The notes: generated by a model from the sequence alone, not told the origin. A stretch of DNA of 64,000 nucleotides from Pyrenula massariospora (GCA_021030905.1 JAGFMI010000008.1:1178001-1242000); one strand, 5' to 3'. Counted from the first letter of the stretch, positions 1 to 13,500 are shown. Made by a program: numbers and translations.

Positions 1-2162
1 GAAGGATCTGGTATTGGGCTGGCGGCGCTGACTGCTCATTGTCTCCTCGACTGGAAAGTTTAGATTAGATCTTGGGCACACCCACGTTGGTGGGACTGAC
101 GGCACGAAAGTGGGCGATGGGGCCTCGTCACCTCGTGATTTGCCGTCTAGCTTTGACCACAAGGCTCCCGAGGCCCGAAGTGTTGAGCGCTGTCATCACA
201 GAGGGTTGCCGCGGTCGCTAAACAAGAGCCGCTGAGAGGACGAGGGGTCGATATGGTGGAGCCCAGGCCCGAGTCGTCCGGTCCTTTATTCGGTACCTCT
301 GCACCAGGTCGTCGGTAAGCTGCTGCTGCTGGTGGCTGGCGCGCCGTTCCAGGATTCCAGGCTGAGATTGAAACTCTGGTCTGCACAGGGTCCTCGCTCT
401 TGGTATTATTGCATGTTTGTCCGCACCTGACTGCCGTGCTGTTGCTGGATGTCTTGTACAATCTGAAGCCGGCTGCCACCAGGGACGAGTTTCAAGAAAT
501 GATGCATCAGAGCGAAGGACGATCCGGGGAATGACGCCGGCGCACCCTGGCCGCCACATGTCATTGTGTGCTTTGAGAGGCGCCGTGGAACCAATAGCCG
601 ACGGAGAGCACGGCCGAACTGCCCAAGCCGGGTGAAGAAGCCGCCTAAAGCTCCAGGAATTCTCGTCGCAGAGGCAAGTCGTCGCGTGATGATAACGCCT
701 GTGACTCGTGGGCGTTTTAATTCCCCTGGTCCCGTTTGTTAGTATCCAAAGAATGCTCCTAGATGTTGCTTGCTGTCGAGGTGAAGTGTGCTTTGGCTGC
801 AGGCGGCTTCCCCTCCATCTCCGCCAAGGGCACGTCCCCAGGTTCGGGGGACACAAAGCAGGTGACGACAGCTGTCAGGGGATAAGGCTTCACGGGGAAG
901 AATAAGGTACGCAGCAAACCCTTCCGAAAATCTAAGTCTTCTACGCCAGCTCTCAAATCGAAGGAATGCAAGGATGTTTACCTGAGCATGTCGGTACTCC
1001 GTAAATGCATTCGATTCAGAAGTAGCTCCGGCCGCCACTGTGCTGGGGTTCAGAAACTATCTATCACTCAGCCTCGTGTGCAAGGATTGCTGCAACGAAG
1101 GTTTCCCCATGTCGAATACATTGATACTCTGAGAAGTCAGGGCCTTCATGGTACCCGACAGCTATGGCCCTAAAGACTAACTTCAATAGCCTACATCGAT
1201 GAACAAAATTAAAGAGTTAAGTTTGTTATATATAAGGTATTCATGGCAGAAGAAAACATTTAAGGACTTCGGACTAGGGTAGTGACATAGGCCTACACGG
1301 CTCCTGCCGAAGAATTGGGACGGGAGGTAATGCGTAAGCAGCCATCTTGCGGGATTAACAAGCATTCGCCCGGTCTATTCAGTTCCGGTGCAGGTGCCTT
1401 CCCTCCCATTGCTGGCATCGATTGCACAACCTTTCCAATCCGCGGCGGTAATGAATATCCATTCGATAACACCCTAAGGCGTAAAGACAACTATGCCATG
1501 TCACGAAGTTTGTCCTGCAAATATGGCTGCAATCGGCATACGTGTGGAACGTGAGGCACATTTTGATGTGATGAGATCTGTCACGATATAGCTTGTTTTA
1601 GAGCAGCTTATGTTTGGAGCTTCTTGTTGGTATTGAAGAATGACTGGGACAAGGAGAGCCAATGACAGACAAATGAACAAGAGAAAATGCATTTATGCTT
1701 ATTGTCTCGGAGGGTTCGACAGTGAGCGCTTGCAATACTAAGCTCTTGGTCTTATTCCAAAACGAAGCAAGGCAAAGTACAAGGCTATTGTGATTTTGCG
1801 AAAAAGGCGAGTGGTGAGCGAGACTGTCTTCGCCTGTCAGGCGCTTCAAAAAGGTTTTAGAAATTAGGAAATGACAGAAAAGAATAATAAACCTCTCAAT
1901 TGACAATGATTGCATCGCTTCTGTCATAGAGAGGATGAAAGGTTCTTGGCCAGGCTCATTATGAAATACCGAGCAGATGATATTAACAGACACTGTTTTA
2001 ACAATTTGATTTGACCGTTACTGGATGACCGGTTTACTCGCTCAGCGACCGCAATGTCGATTGTGAGGAGAAGTCCGTAGATTTTACCTTCATCCACCTT
2101 TTTACTGTGCATACATTGCCTAGATATATCTGAGAAAGTACAGTTAAGAAGATCTTCAAAGC
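1..2162. other. gene-poor stretch, no recognised gene
   Basis: I see no gene I can support here. Several open frames exist on both strands (for example 218-856 minus and 1598-1993 minus), but none shows a recognisable domain, a plausible start context or spliced continuation. Base composition is roughly balanced, so this is not an obviously AT-rich mutated repeat block. No terminal repeats, tRNA or transposase motifs were seen. Confidence 0.5.
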
Positions 2163-2545
2163 ATGGATCAAAGGAGGTGCTCGGAAGACCTTTCCAAAGA
2201 TATTTTCACAGAACTTTTCCTAGTCGAGAGCGAGGAGCGGAAGGAAACGCTTGGCAGGTACGAAGAACCGAGATTGTTCCGAGGTGATTCAGGTTCCTGA
2301 TTCTAAACCGTCGACTGACTTTGAACTCCCACGAAAGCCCCATCTATGCCATGTCTCTACACTTTGAACAGCCCGCGGATCTTGCAAGCTTCTGTCAAGG
2401 GTTAACCATGGTTGTGTTTCAGGCGCTTAGCCCAGCTAAAGAGAAGCTTACCACACCGCCCGAGTCGAAATTTGACATCCTCGTCAACCTTGAGCACGAA
2501 CGAAGGTCACAACTATTTCTTTCCGGTCTGTCCCAGCCAGACTAG
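2163..2545 (+). pseudogene. coding-like remnant, unknown
   Basis: An ATG at 2163 opens a 45-codon acidic frame (begins MDQRRCSEDLSKDIF). A second frame from about 2350 to 2545 reads as ordinary protein (contains FEQPADLASFCQGL and ends LFLSGLSQPD). The two could be pieces of one spliced or decayed gene, but no intron with good signals joins them. I do not recognise either. It overlaps no other supported gene, and it is convergent with the F-box fragment on the opposite strand. This may be chance open frame. Confidence 0.15.
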
Positions 2546-2563
2546 CTCTACTAGCATCTGCGA

Positions 2564-3028
2564 CTACCAATTCCAGTCTCGCAGAAACTGGGCTCCACAG
2601 CTCTGACAAGCCCGAGGCTCGCCGAATGTCCCTCCCCATTGCTTCATTCCACCGTTTCTGAACCATCTATCGGCGTACTCATCTTTCCATCGTTGGCAGT
2701 CTCCTGCTGGAACAAATAGCCAGCATCGCTTGCAGAGTTCCCATTTGTCGCCCATGATATTCTTTGTCTTGAACCGAAGCATGAGACGTTTCCATTCTCT
2801 GGTTGATTCGCAATCATTTCCTTCCAAGTCGCTTCGCCCAATATTGTCTGTCCATAACAAGTTCTTCAGAAAATTCGGATATCGATTGATGACACTGATA
2901 ATTGATGCGTTGCTCAAGCCGAAACAAACGATATCAGCCAAGTTAGGAAGCTTTTCGACGATCAAAACTATCAACTCAGGCGGTAGAGCTTTGAAAAACG
3001 TTACCGGCTTTGTAGCCGCTGACTTCAA
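2564..3028 (-). CDS. F-box-like protein, partial or first exon missing
   Basis: The frame begins with an F-box-like segment: FFKALPPELIVLIVEKLPNL, followed by a hydrophobic/leucine pattern. It continues into a region with cysteine pairs (CKRCW near the middle and CQSC near the end) and stops after about 150 residues. F-box proteins normally recruit substrates to SCF ubiquitin ligases, and large divergent F-box families are common in filamentous fungi. There is no ATG in frame before the F-box: the frame opens at a TTG, and the upstream frame reaches a stop near 3080. The true start must therefore lie in an upstream exon, or the gene is degraded. A second minus-strand frame at 3143-3364 starts MSRCVKCGENPKKG and could be part of the same locus, but I could not find a convincing splice. 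The family call is tentative. Confidence 0.4.
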   Translation of the reverse strand: MKSAATKPVTFFKALPPELIVLIVEKLPNLADIVCFGLSNASIISVINRYPNFLKNLLWTDNIGRSDLEGNDCESTREWKRLMLRFKTKNIMGDKWELCKRCWLFVPAGDCQRWKDEYADRWFRNGGMKQWGGTFGEPRACQSCGAQFLRDWNW

Positions 3029-6000
3029 GTTGTGAGATACGTCGAATATTCGGGATAGATCATACTTTGGGTAGTTTTATACGTGGTCTTATACACCCTT
3101 TGAGATAATGTTGCGCGCGAATTGCGCCACCCGGACGTTCTTCTAACAAGCGAACATATGGTAGGCATCTTTCTCCCATCGTCTGGCTCGGCAGTCTCTA
3201 AGCCTGGAGGTAGCCAATTTACTCTCGTGACATGAATGAACGATATGAGGTATGTTTCTAGCCATAGCTCCAAGATGCTGTGCGAAACCGACGCTAGCGG
3301 TTGCTGCGCATAAAAAAAATAGGCCCTTTTTGGGATTTTCACCACATTTCACGCACCTACTCAAGCGGATTTCCAGAAAAGGAAAAAATCACGAGATTTC
3401 AGTTCGTGCATGCGTTGGATCTCTCAACAATACTATGTCATTACTTACGTTTTACGCTCAGTAGTTGACCTTGTCCTCTTACCACCTGGCTTGAGCTGAC
3501 TTAAAGGCAAGCACTTTCCCCCTTCACACTAAAGTACTTCGTGAACGCCATCTCGACTCGCTTAAGTTTAATCCCTCCGTCAGGATCCAATAATGAAGCT
3601 ACCATGTTACAAATCCATCAGGGTTCGTATTGCATGACTAAGCTTCCTGCAGGATGAAGCCTTGATGTGGTCGCACAGAAAACGCCACGACTGATAATAC
3701 AAATACTGTCCCTATCGGCAGATTGCTATCTGTGTATCTAAGCCAGAAGGCTCTCCGTGTCAGCTTATTTTAGGAACAACGAAGACCCAATAGCCTCACA
3801 GCCACCTCATTGTCTATCATAGTATCTCAACCTACCGCCTCCGCAGAGGTCAGGCCTCCTTTTTACGCCCCCTTTTCCGCTTTCCCTGCCGTGCAGCAAT
3901 GGCTTCGCTTCTTCAAATCTAAGACATCCAACATAGAAAATCAAATTAAGCAGTCCCCTCACATTCCCAGCCACCAACACATCATGCAACTCGTCGCCCT
4001 TTACGCAAAGCCTCTCCACGAACCATGCAGCCCAAGGACGACGCTCCGATGCCAGTGTCGATCTCAGCGCCACGACGGAGAGCTCCGGGGGCACCCTTGC
4101 ATCCTCCGAGTGCTTAGATAATGCATATATGCTTACTACGAAACGCCACGGTACCTGTGATGCGGTAGCGGCCCCCAGGCCCCTGCCCCTTCCACTCTCC
4201 TTTGTTTTCTAGACGCCATCCACGCAGAACACGTCCGCATGCTGCAGGAAGTGCATGTGTCCCTGCCCCGGAACTACGTTATCCATGACCATGCATAGAA
4301 AATGCACACAAGCGAACATTCTCCTCCGCCTGGACTACTTAGAAGCGGAATACTCACGGATGTCTTAGCCCGAGTGGCTGCCCGGGAACGGGGTGACGTC
4401 CCCCATTCGACATGGGAGTCATTGGGATATAAGAGCTGAGGAGATAGCTTGCAGTTACAGGCGAAAGTCTGTATTACATTGGAGAAAATGCCTCGTAGTC
4501 TAGACCTCTGGAGACTGTGCTCTCGAAGACATTTGGAATAGGCTGAGACAAGAATGTGAATGCAGTAAGATAATGAGCCAAAGATGGTCGGATCGTGCAG
4601 TTGGCACTAAGATCGTGAGAAGATTAAACAGATAGAGCTGGAGCACAATGGCCATTAATACCCGACTGCGCAGAGATTGATAGCTGGATACCGCCTGGGG
4701 GCTTTCTCGGTTGTATCTGCTTACTGTCATCACCTGGGCAGATGGTCATCATATCAACTCGAAAATAGCAGTCACGTTAGCCAAGTCCAATGCAATATCT
4801 GAACACGTGCCCTATCGTCTTTGAACAGCTCCAAGCCTGACCGGCAAGTCCTCACATCTCTTGATGGCAAGAATAGCTAAAGCCACTGTCCATTACCGTC
4901 GAGGCTCATCTGTTAAATTGGCACCAAGGCTACGTAGCACCATCGACTAGAAGTGGCAGCGACTTTTGTTGACGCGACTTGCATGACGTTGACCGTCGTC
5001 TACTGGATATTACGAACAAACTGAGGACATGAAGCGGTCGCCCACGTCCCTATCGGCGTGGTTGATGGGGCCAACGTTGCCTGAGATGTAATTGAGAGAA
5101 CCAATCAGGCTCAAACACCAAAGTAAACCACTTTGTGAAGCATTGAAGGATCCAGTCTTGTACAGTCTATCTTATTTCCTTTCTTTTTCTTGCTGTATCT
5201 GCGACCAAGACCATGTTTCTGTAGATGGCTTTTCACCCTTCCAACACTTTAATGATGGAATTTGCAGGGAATGGTGCGATGATTGGACATGATGAGAGTC
5301 AGACAATCGATAAAGTTCTAGCAGCTTATCAGAAAATCGTTAGTCAGCGCGAGCCAGAGGTCTCTCACACTCTGACTGGTAGAGCGTTCGTAGTGTTGAA
5401 AGCCTTGCGAGGTCTGATGGGCGAGATCTAGGCCGATATGCGGATGAGCTAGCGCTAAAGGCTTTATTGAGGTGGACTTAATATGGAGCAAGATTTAGCG
5501 ACAGAGCTATCCAAAACGAGAACGGACTTTTCGAAAGTCTACCTCTGGTAAGTGATCCAACAGATTACAACTTATCTTGAGGCAACATTTGCGGTTTCAG
5601 CAAGAAATGAAGCAGCTTGCCTAGTTCCAGGCTGAAGCTGAATCGCGTAATTTGCCCAAATCGTGTATGAGCATTTCACTGCATACGCCATTCGGGACGG
5701 ACTTCAGTTCCAGAAGCATCCTCACTGTGGCGCCGACATATGCTAGCCAATTGGGAAAAGAACGAGCCTCCGAATGCCCCAGGCTTCTGCTAAGGTATGA
5801 TAGATTTCGCGCGATTCTTTGATGACAAATCTCGACCAGGCCCGGAAACGATACGCGAAGGCTTCTTGAAAGGTAAAGAAATGCTTTTTCAAAGCTAGCC
5901 GCACTTGAAGTGGCGCTACGACGCCATATCGTATCAATGCGAGAAGACCGTTGTAGATTTTGGTTTGGCGAGTGTAAGATTTTATTAGCCCAGAAATGAG

Positions 6001-9000
6001 ACCCGTATATTGCGCCCGGTTCCTGCAAGTAGTATTTGGGACTTGCGTGATTTGAGAATGAGACATTCTCCACTTCATCGAGACTAGTACGAAGGTCGAG
6101 GCATTGCGTGGAAAGAGTGCCTTGTCTGGATTCGTTCGCGCCCGATGATGTATTGGAATCAAGCTTTACTGCACATTGGCGCAATTTTTGTGCAGTTGTT
6201 CAAGCTGCGCTATACATTCAACGACCAATGCTACAGACGACTTTAGTGCGCCCAGAGGGTAAATGAAATCTTTGAGCAGGCTAGGCCTTACCGTTGTCAT
6301 GATTCATTCTGGATGGATCAACTCTATACAGTGTGATAGTATCCACTTCTGACTAGGAACAACGTTCAATTCAAAATCTGTGAATAATACAAAACTTCGC
6401 TACTAAGGCATTGCTTCTACATTGGATAGACAAAATAGTCTGACGCATGTGTAATTGTCACCGCGGAGACAGAGCGAAATCGGCGTGCAGCACTAAACTT
6501 CTTCATAGAATAAGCTGGGCGTCCGTGACAGCTGACGCCTTCTCGCGTCGACAAGAGGGTCAAATACGCTTGTAGAGAAGTCGCAGACTGCGTCAACAAA
6601 ATCGAATCCACAGAAAACGCTAGTAAGAGTAACCTTGATGATGACTTTATTCTGACGACACGCGGGAAGCCAGGAAAAGACATACCTTTCAAATGCAAAA
6701 TTGCAGCTGGTCTGTCATACCGATGTAATGCCCAACCGCGCGATCTCCAAAGACGTTGAGCCAGGCTTCTGATGATGAAATCTTCGCGTTGGAGTAGGCG
6801 TTGCTGAGCTGCTCTAGCTATAAAGAAGTAGTAGGGTGCTGCAATATGGACGTATCTCGGACCTCCAGATCCGCCTGGGTGGGTGCAAAGAGAAACCTGG
6901 GGAAAACCTAGGCATGGGAGGGTCTGGATGCAGGTGTTGAGGTCGATCCAGTGACGCGGATTGGCGAGCATGTTAGCAGACGCCAAATGCAGTTCTTAGA
7001 AACCTACGCGGGTCCGCATGACAACGAAAAGGGCAACGATGACCCAATAAGGCCGAAATAGTAATTTCATATCGAGCCCCAATTCTTCACAGATGAAATT
7101 TTAATATAAAGATAAAAGCTTGTTGGTAGAGGTGGGCCAACTTCGGAACAGGGAATGCTGCCGCTTGGCTCCATGGAAGGCGGACCGTCCATTCCGCCGA
7201 CCTCTTTGGGCCACAACACCACGTCGTCATACTGTCCAAGTCATCGTCGCATTCGAAGAAGGCGCTCGGAAACTGCAAGACCTGCTCAGCCCTGAGTCTT
7301 GAACATTCGTCATCATTGCAAGCATGTGCTGCGCGAACGCATCATCTGTGTGACGGCGAGAATGTCTGATTTGTTATTATGCTGGTGTTGCATTTGAGTC
7401 TCCACGCCCTTGGGGCAGTGACGGTCAACTGTCGACTAAATTGGCCCATCAGGTATGCTACTAGCGAAAGCCTACCTTTGAGACAAGGTCGTAGTCTATA
7501 ATGGTTAAGGCCAATTGTACGCGGAAATATTTGCCGCAGGCCGATTTCTAGCAGTTCTGGGGTAAGGATGGTACACGTAAACATGAGCGAGAATCTGTAT
7601 GACAAGTCTTTCAATTTCTCGGAGCGGTCCAGAGTTACTGAAAGTCATTCCTGATGAGAGATGGTGGAGAAGTCCTGAAATTTGTTGTGGGAAGCTAGTT
7701 GGATGTGTCCCTCAAACGGGTTAGGGAGAGTGCGAAACGTGATCCATGATCGCCATAACGCCGGACACTGCCTTTTGATCTCGTTGACACGTTAGGCTAT
7801 GACAAGTAATCATCGCCACGTAAAAATTAGTACCGCGAAAATGGACTTGTTACGTGTTGGGCATGAAATCGATGGGTTGGACGACTGCTGTAACAAAAAT
7901 GTCTGGTAGCGTGTCTGACAGGTCTGGAAGGACCCGATTCCGTTCTCGGAACCTCCGAGGTGTTGCAAGTTTGATGAAGGTATATCATGCTAAAAGAGTC
8001 GCTTCACCAAGGGATCTTCAAGACCCGTACCGCTTTCTACGTCCCACTTCGGATCCTGGTTTTCCATGTGGCATTATGAGAGGTACCTTGCAATTGATGT
8101 GCGTTACAGACCCTCTGTTACGCCGGTTTGAGGGTGGAAACAGCGAGGCAGGGCCACCTAGATGTCAATGCGCGCTTAATCCATGTAAAGGCCAACAAGC
8201 AACGAGGATTATTTGATGATCCAAACTAAAACGGAAGCTCCTCCTGGTATCCCTCCGCGTGGCTGAGCGGAGCGATCTCAATTTGAGAGGGTCTCTGCAA
8301 GAAATATTGAGAGACGATCTTCTCTTACAACATCTGATCCGAAAAGTCGCCGCGTGGAGGATAGCTTAGGATCCGGCAAGGTAGCGGCGTTGTTGAAGGT
8401 TAGAAGCATTGACACTGCGATCGTCACGGCATTTCGACGAGGAACAAATGCAATGCCACAACTAGTAACACCAGATCGTGCCAGCTAAAAATGTTCGGAT
8501 CAGGAAGACCCTGAGTGCGTGGGACTGCACGAAATCGCGGAAAGGATCTGGAGTCTCCGCCGGTGGCTGCCAGCCCTGACCTGCATCGTTGGTAGAAGCT
8601 ATGCGGCAATGCGCGCGAGAGAAATACGGCAGTAGGCCTAGCGGGTTCCGGTTGGGAACCATCCGCAACTAGACCACGATCGTCCATGGGGGGATCTGAA
8701 TCTGGCTGGGGCTGAATGGCTGAGCATTTCTTTTGTTCGCCGGTAAAGACGTTGGTAGGAGGAAGCGGCTGGCACGACATCTGCCGGCTATGGCGCTGAC
8801 TCCTGTCGGCGCTGTACCAAGACCCGTACAAAGCAGGTTCAATTCAAGGTGGCGAAACGTTCTATCTAGTCTACAGTAAAGGACAACAAATGACACAACA
8901 GCTGAATGTTTGCTCTCCCGAAGACATACCTGTGTATGTCACTTCTGTACACCATCTCCGCTTCTCTAGACTATTAGAAAAGGGCGAAGTCTTCAAAAAT

Positions 9001-9290
9001 AAAAAATAGGTGAGCATCCGGGGTACCTTGGCAGCCTAAGAGGTGTGTGGTGGGGTGGGGACGCAGCCAGCCCTGCAGAGTGGTCGCATTGTCTGTCAAG
9101 TCACGTTGTCATCAACACCGGGCTGAGATGGTGCCTCCATGTGCTTTCAAGGGGACTCTTTTCCATGTCCGTAAGCTGACGGCCTCCCCGTTACTGTCAA
9201 ATGATACGATGGCGCAGATTCCAATCATACTTGTCTCGCCAATTACGCGCGATCCCGCTGACACAGATGTTAGCAAGCAGGAACGATGGA
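3029..9290. other. gene-poor 6 kb, no supported gene
   Basis: Long stretch without a gene I can defend. The longest open frames (5621-6184 minus, 6417-6986 minus, 7854-8216 plus, 8424-8831 minus) have no domain signatures, and overlapping frames are equally open. No introns with consensus signals could be used to extend them. No LTRs, transposase, reverse transcriptase or tRNA were recognised. It could be a decayed accessory segment or long regulatory DNA, but nothing visible decides this. Confidence 0.5.
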
Positions 9291-9294
9291 GAGG

Positions 9295-9302
9295 TGACGT
9301 CA
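9295..9302. promoter_or_regulatory. perfect CRE/ATF octamer
   Basis: TGACGTCA, the palindromic site bound by ATF/CREB-type bZIP factors, lies about 1.24 kb upstream of the xlnR start. An octamer of this kind is expected by chance about once per 65 kb, so a single copy in a 64 kb window is weak evidence. Confidence 0.25.
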
Positions 9303-10539
9303 AATACCTATTCGATCGGCCCACAACCCGGGCGGCCGTCACGCCTGGCTCGTCGCTCTGACTGACTCCCTTTGGGTGCAAAATCTAGACTGCCGTTGTC
9401 TCGCTACCTCCCCTAAGAAACATTTCCCCCATACCCATGTCAACATCAATCACTACAACCAGACCCTTGATGCCCATCCTCCCCCCCCCCCCTGGCCGGT
9501 GATGGCGTCGGATAACGAAGAGACCCCAAGCGCGATCTTCCCGATTTCTTGCCCTGAGCCTTCTAGCGCTCCTGACTATCCTGACTGTTGTTATAGCCAA
9601 TTTCGGCACGGACTCCAGACGCCTTCAACCGGTCGCCGCGTGAAGAAGCTTTGCCCCCCAAACCCTGCCTCACGTCTCCACCCCATGTTCCAGCCTCCGC
9701 ACACCGACCGTCTAGAGGATGTTCCTCCATTTGCTCTGCAACTAGCCTCTGAGCATGAAGAGATACGTTTGGAGATGAGGTTGCGGGCCCCCATCACCCC
9801 GAGATTTGCACACCAATGTTGGCGCTTCATGGCGCATCCTGGGCGTTGAACGGTGCCATAACGCTCGAACCCTCGAGATCCCCCCGGGTATCCTCCCCCC
9901 TGGTCTCCCAGCTCTTTTTCCACTGGCTGTCAACATTCCTTCCGCCCGTATGTCCAGCGAATGGTCCAGGTGGAGCCCTCGAACAGGTACCTCATGGCCA
10001 CTCCTGGTAGCAGCCACCGCTGCTGCCCGCCCTGAATACCCCGCGTCATTGTGCCCTCCACATCCATGGCTGGTGGAAGACTTCATTTTCTTCTAGAGCC
10101 TCTCTTTCTGGCCTGTACTACCTGCTATCAATTCAAATGAGATGAGACTTGTCTGCCTATCAAACTTTGCTCCAGCACTGCCCAATCGTATCCGGGCGTA
10201 ATCTTTTGTCCTACCCATCTGTTCCTGCACCTCCTGCTATCTACAATTTAATTGTCTGCCCCCCTTCAGCCCCGAAAAAGTTAAAAATCAGCAATCACCT
10301 AAGAACGTCTCTCCACATCTGAACACTTCATCCATAGTGGATCCACTTTCTACCCCTTAGGAGAAATGCGTATCGAATTTCTACGGTTGATGTTGTGACC
10401 ACATGAAGCCTGCTGTCAGATATTCTTCTGCTATCTGAGGCGGCCATATATGGTCGGGTGATCAGATTAGGTCTCTCCAGAGAACGGCAATAATCTTGGA
10501 CCATAGGAATGTTTGCTTGACCCGCGCCCATCACTCGAG
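9303..10539. promoter_or_regulatory. upstream/leader region of xlnR with short upstream ORFs
   Basis: No protein gene is supported here. The segment is pyrimidine-rich, with a run of twelve C at 9481-9492. It ends in the region that should hold the xlnR promoter and leader. Several minimal open frames precede the xlnR ATG: 10142-10201 (19 codons), 10366-10398 (10 codons), 10403-10438 (11 codons) and a three-codon frame at about 10509. If transcription starts upstream of about 10,140, these would be uORFs. The transcription start is not visible, so this is inference. CreA-type GTGGGG motifs occur further upstream near 9050. Confidence 0.35.
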
Positions 10540-13500
10540 ATGATGTCGAATCCGATGCATCAATTCAACCCAGGCTTTTCAGCTCTCTCGTCTTCTTCCT
10601 ATACAGGCTTTGGACAAGGAAATACACCACAATATCCCCAGACTCCAGGCCTTGATTCTCTAGCAGAAACCTCGCAATATGCTCTGCAACATTTTCCTCG
10701 TCAAAACCCCACCTGGACCGCCAACCATTTCTTAACGTCAAACCGCAGTCCTTCAGCCGCCCGCCTTCATCCTCCTCCGCTTCACGCTCACTCCTTTCAA
10801 AAGCCACGACGTGATTCCGCTCCAGAGACTCGTGGAGGCATTAAAAAGGCCAACCCAATCGTTCGTCGAAGGATCAGCCGCGCCTGGTAATCGCTCCCTG
10901 GACACTACCTTTTGTGAGATTTCTCGCTTACAAGATCCTAGCGATCAATGCAACCAGCTTCGGACCAGGTGTGATGGCAAAGCTCCTTGTGCACACTGCA
11001 TGGGTAAAAATTTCGAAGCTTCGTCTGAGTCTTGTACAGCTAACAAAATGATAGAGTTCAATTTGGCCTGTGAATATGCCAGGGAGAGAAAGAAGCGTGG
11101 TAAAGCTTCAAAGAAAGAGCTTGCCCAGCAGCAGGCTTTGGAGGCGGCAACAAATGAGCATGCGGTGTCCGCAGCGGACAACTCCTCTGCCGAGGGATCA
11201 CCCGTTCAGGGCAAACATAGCCTGCAGCATGGAGATTCAAGAGAATCTTTAAAAGAACCGCTTTTACAGGCAGCTTCGTCAACTCAACTCCAGCGATCTT
11301 CGACAGTGCCAAACGTACCCCCATCTCGACCGCGAATAGAAACACAGGATGCTCGGTCACATCGATCCAACAGCTTCACGCAAGCACCCGACTCTGCTAT
11401 TTCGACATCTACACATGGGCAAGTTCGTCGAGAGAGCCTCCAAACACCAAACACCGCTTTCGGCAACACCTTCTCGGACATTAATCTCAACGGATATGGC
11501 CAGATCCATAGCAACGAGAGGATTGCCATTGGCCAGAACATACAAAACGCTCAGGCAATAAATTCCGCATCGGCGCAAGCCCATGGTCAACCGGGCTTAT
11601 TGACTTCACAAAATTTTCAGAACTTTACCGAGCCCGGATACAGCCTGATGAGCTCGCAAGACCCCGGAGGTGGAGTGAACGGTTTTCGCTTTGGGAACAC
11701 ATCGGACAGCCCCTCGGCAGCATTCATGGGCCTCTCAGACAGCGGCTCTCCTGGATGGTTATCTTTACCATCACCATCAGCAGCGAGCTTCAATTACCAA
11801 ACGCGGACTAACAGCTCAATAAAATACCCAGTTCTCCTACCTCTCGTACCTCATATAGTCCATATTATACCACAGTCTCTGGCGTGTGATCTTCTTGAAC
11901 TTTACTTTACAAGCTCGTCCTCTGCGCACCTACGGCCATTGTCACCGTACGTGCTCGGATACGTCTTCAGAAAGAAGTCTTTCCTTCATCCGACGAAGCC
12001 AAGACTGTGCAGTCCAGCATTGCTCGCCAGTATGCTTTGGGTAGCAGCTCAGACAAGTGATGCGGCATTCTTGACGTCTCCACCAACGGCACGTGGACGC
12101 GTATGCCAAAAGCTCTTAGAGATTACGATAGGGCTTTTGAAACCGTTGATTCATGGACCAACCTCTGGAGACACTTCTCCTAATTATTCAGCGAATATGG
12201 TCATCAATGGGGTCGCTCTTGGAGGCTTTGGTGTGTCATTTGATCAATTGGGAGCTCAAAGCAGCGCTACCGGAGCGATTGACGATGTTGCGACCTACAT
12301 CCATCTTGCCACCGTGGTATCCGCAAGTGAATACAAAGCCGCAAGCCTACGGTGGTGGAACGCAGCATGGTCACTTGCCCGAGAACTGAAACTCGGACGA
12401 GAACTGCCTCCCAGCCCTCCACGACCGTCCATGCCGGAGACTGATGATAATGGAGACCGCTTTGGAGAGATTAACATGGAGCGAGATCAGCATGAGGATA
12501 GCGGCAGGCAGGACCCAATCTCAGTGGAAACGCAGGGTGGGCCTGGCATGCATTCGGACGAAGAGCGAGAAGAGCGCCGTCGGATATGGTGGCTCCTTTT
12601 TACCATGGATCGTCATCTCGCGCTTTGCTACAATCGCCCTCTTTTTCTGCTCGACAAAGAATGTGATGGACTGTTACAACCTATGAACGATACGCTGTGG
12701 CAATTGGGAGATTTTGCGAATGCAGATTACGCAGTCTGGCCGTGCAACCCCTCGAATCTCCAGTACAGACGAAGGGGCCCGAGTTATGAATGTACCGGTC
12801 ACAGCATCTTTGGCTACTTCCTTCCCCTGATGACTATCCTTGGAGGGATTGTTGATCTTCACCATGCACGAAACCATCCCCGCTTCGGGCTCACGTTTCG
12901 AAATGCAGACGATTGGAACCTTCAGGCACAAGAAATCACGCAACAGCTCGAGAGGTACGGACAGAGTCTCAAAGATTTTGACACACATTTTACTGCTACC
13001 TTCTCAAATGCAATGGAGCACGAAGGTGGTGACCAAGGTCACAACGAAGCGCCTACACCTTCGGTGAAATCGGGAGGCACCAACCGCTCACAGCTGACCG
13101 AGTCCATCATTCAGACAAAGATTGCGATGGCCTATGGCACACATATTATGCACGTCCTTCACATCTTATTGACGGGCAAGTGGGACCCGATTTCCCTTCT
13201 AGACGACAACGACCTCTGGATCTCGTCGCAGTCATTTCTCGACTCCACGAGCCATGCTGTCAATGCAGCAGAAGCGGTTGCAGACATTCTAGAGAATGAT
13301 CCAGACCTTAGTTTCATGCCCTTTTTCTTTGGCATGTATCTACTTCAGGGGAGCTTCTTACTCCTTCTGATTGCCGACAAGCTACAAGGAGAAGCGAGTC
13401 CGAGCGTGGTTAAGGCATGCGAGACTATTGTTCGAGCACACGAAGCGTGCGTAGTCACTCTGAACACCGAATATCAGGTTCGTCTGCCTATCCTTCCTTT

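Noticed and set aside
4362-4440. tRNA-like stretch (CCGAGTGGC and a TTCGA-containing hairpin)
   Set aside because: The putative T-arm has a five-base loop and no acceptor stem pairs, so it is not a tRNA. No tRNA B-box was found elsewhere in the window.
5621-6184. 187-codon minus-strand frame, with an overlapping 139-codon frame at 5743-6162
   Set aside because: Two overlapping frames are equally open, neither has a domain, and no splice extension is convincing.
6417-6986. 189-codon minus-strand frame
   Set aside because: No domain, odd composition and no neighbouring exons; could be a decayed gene but cannot be supported.
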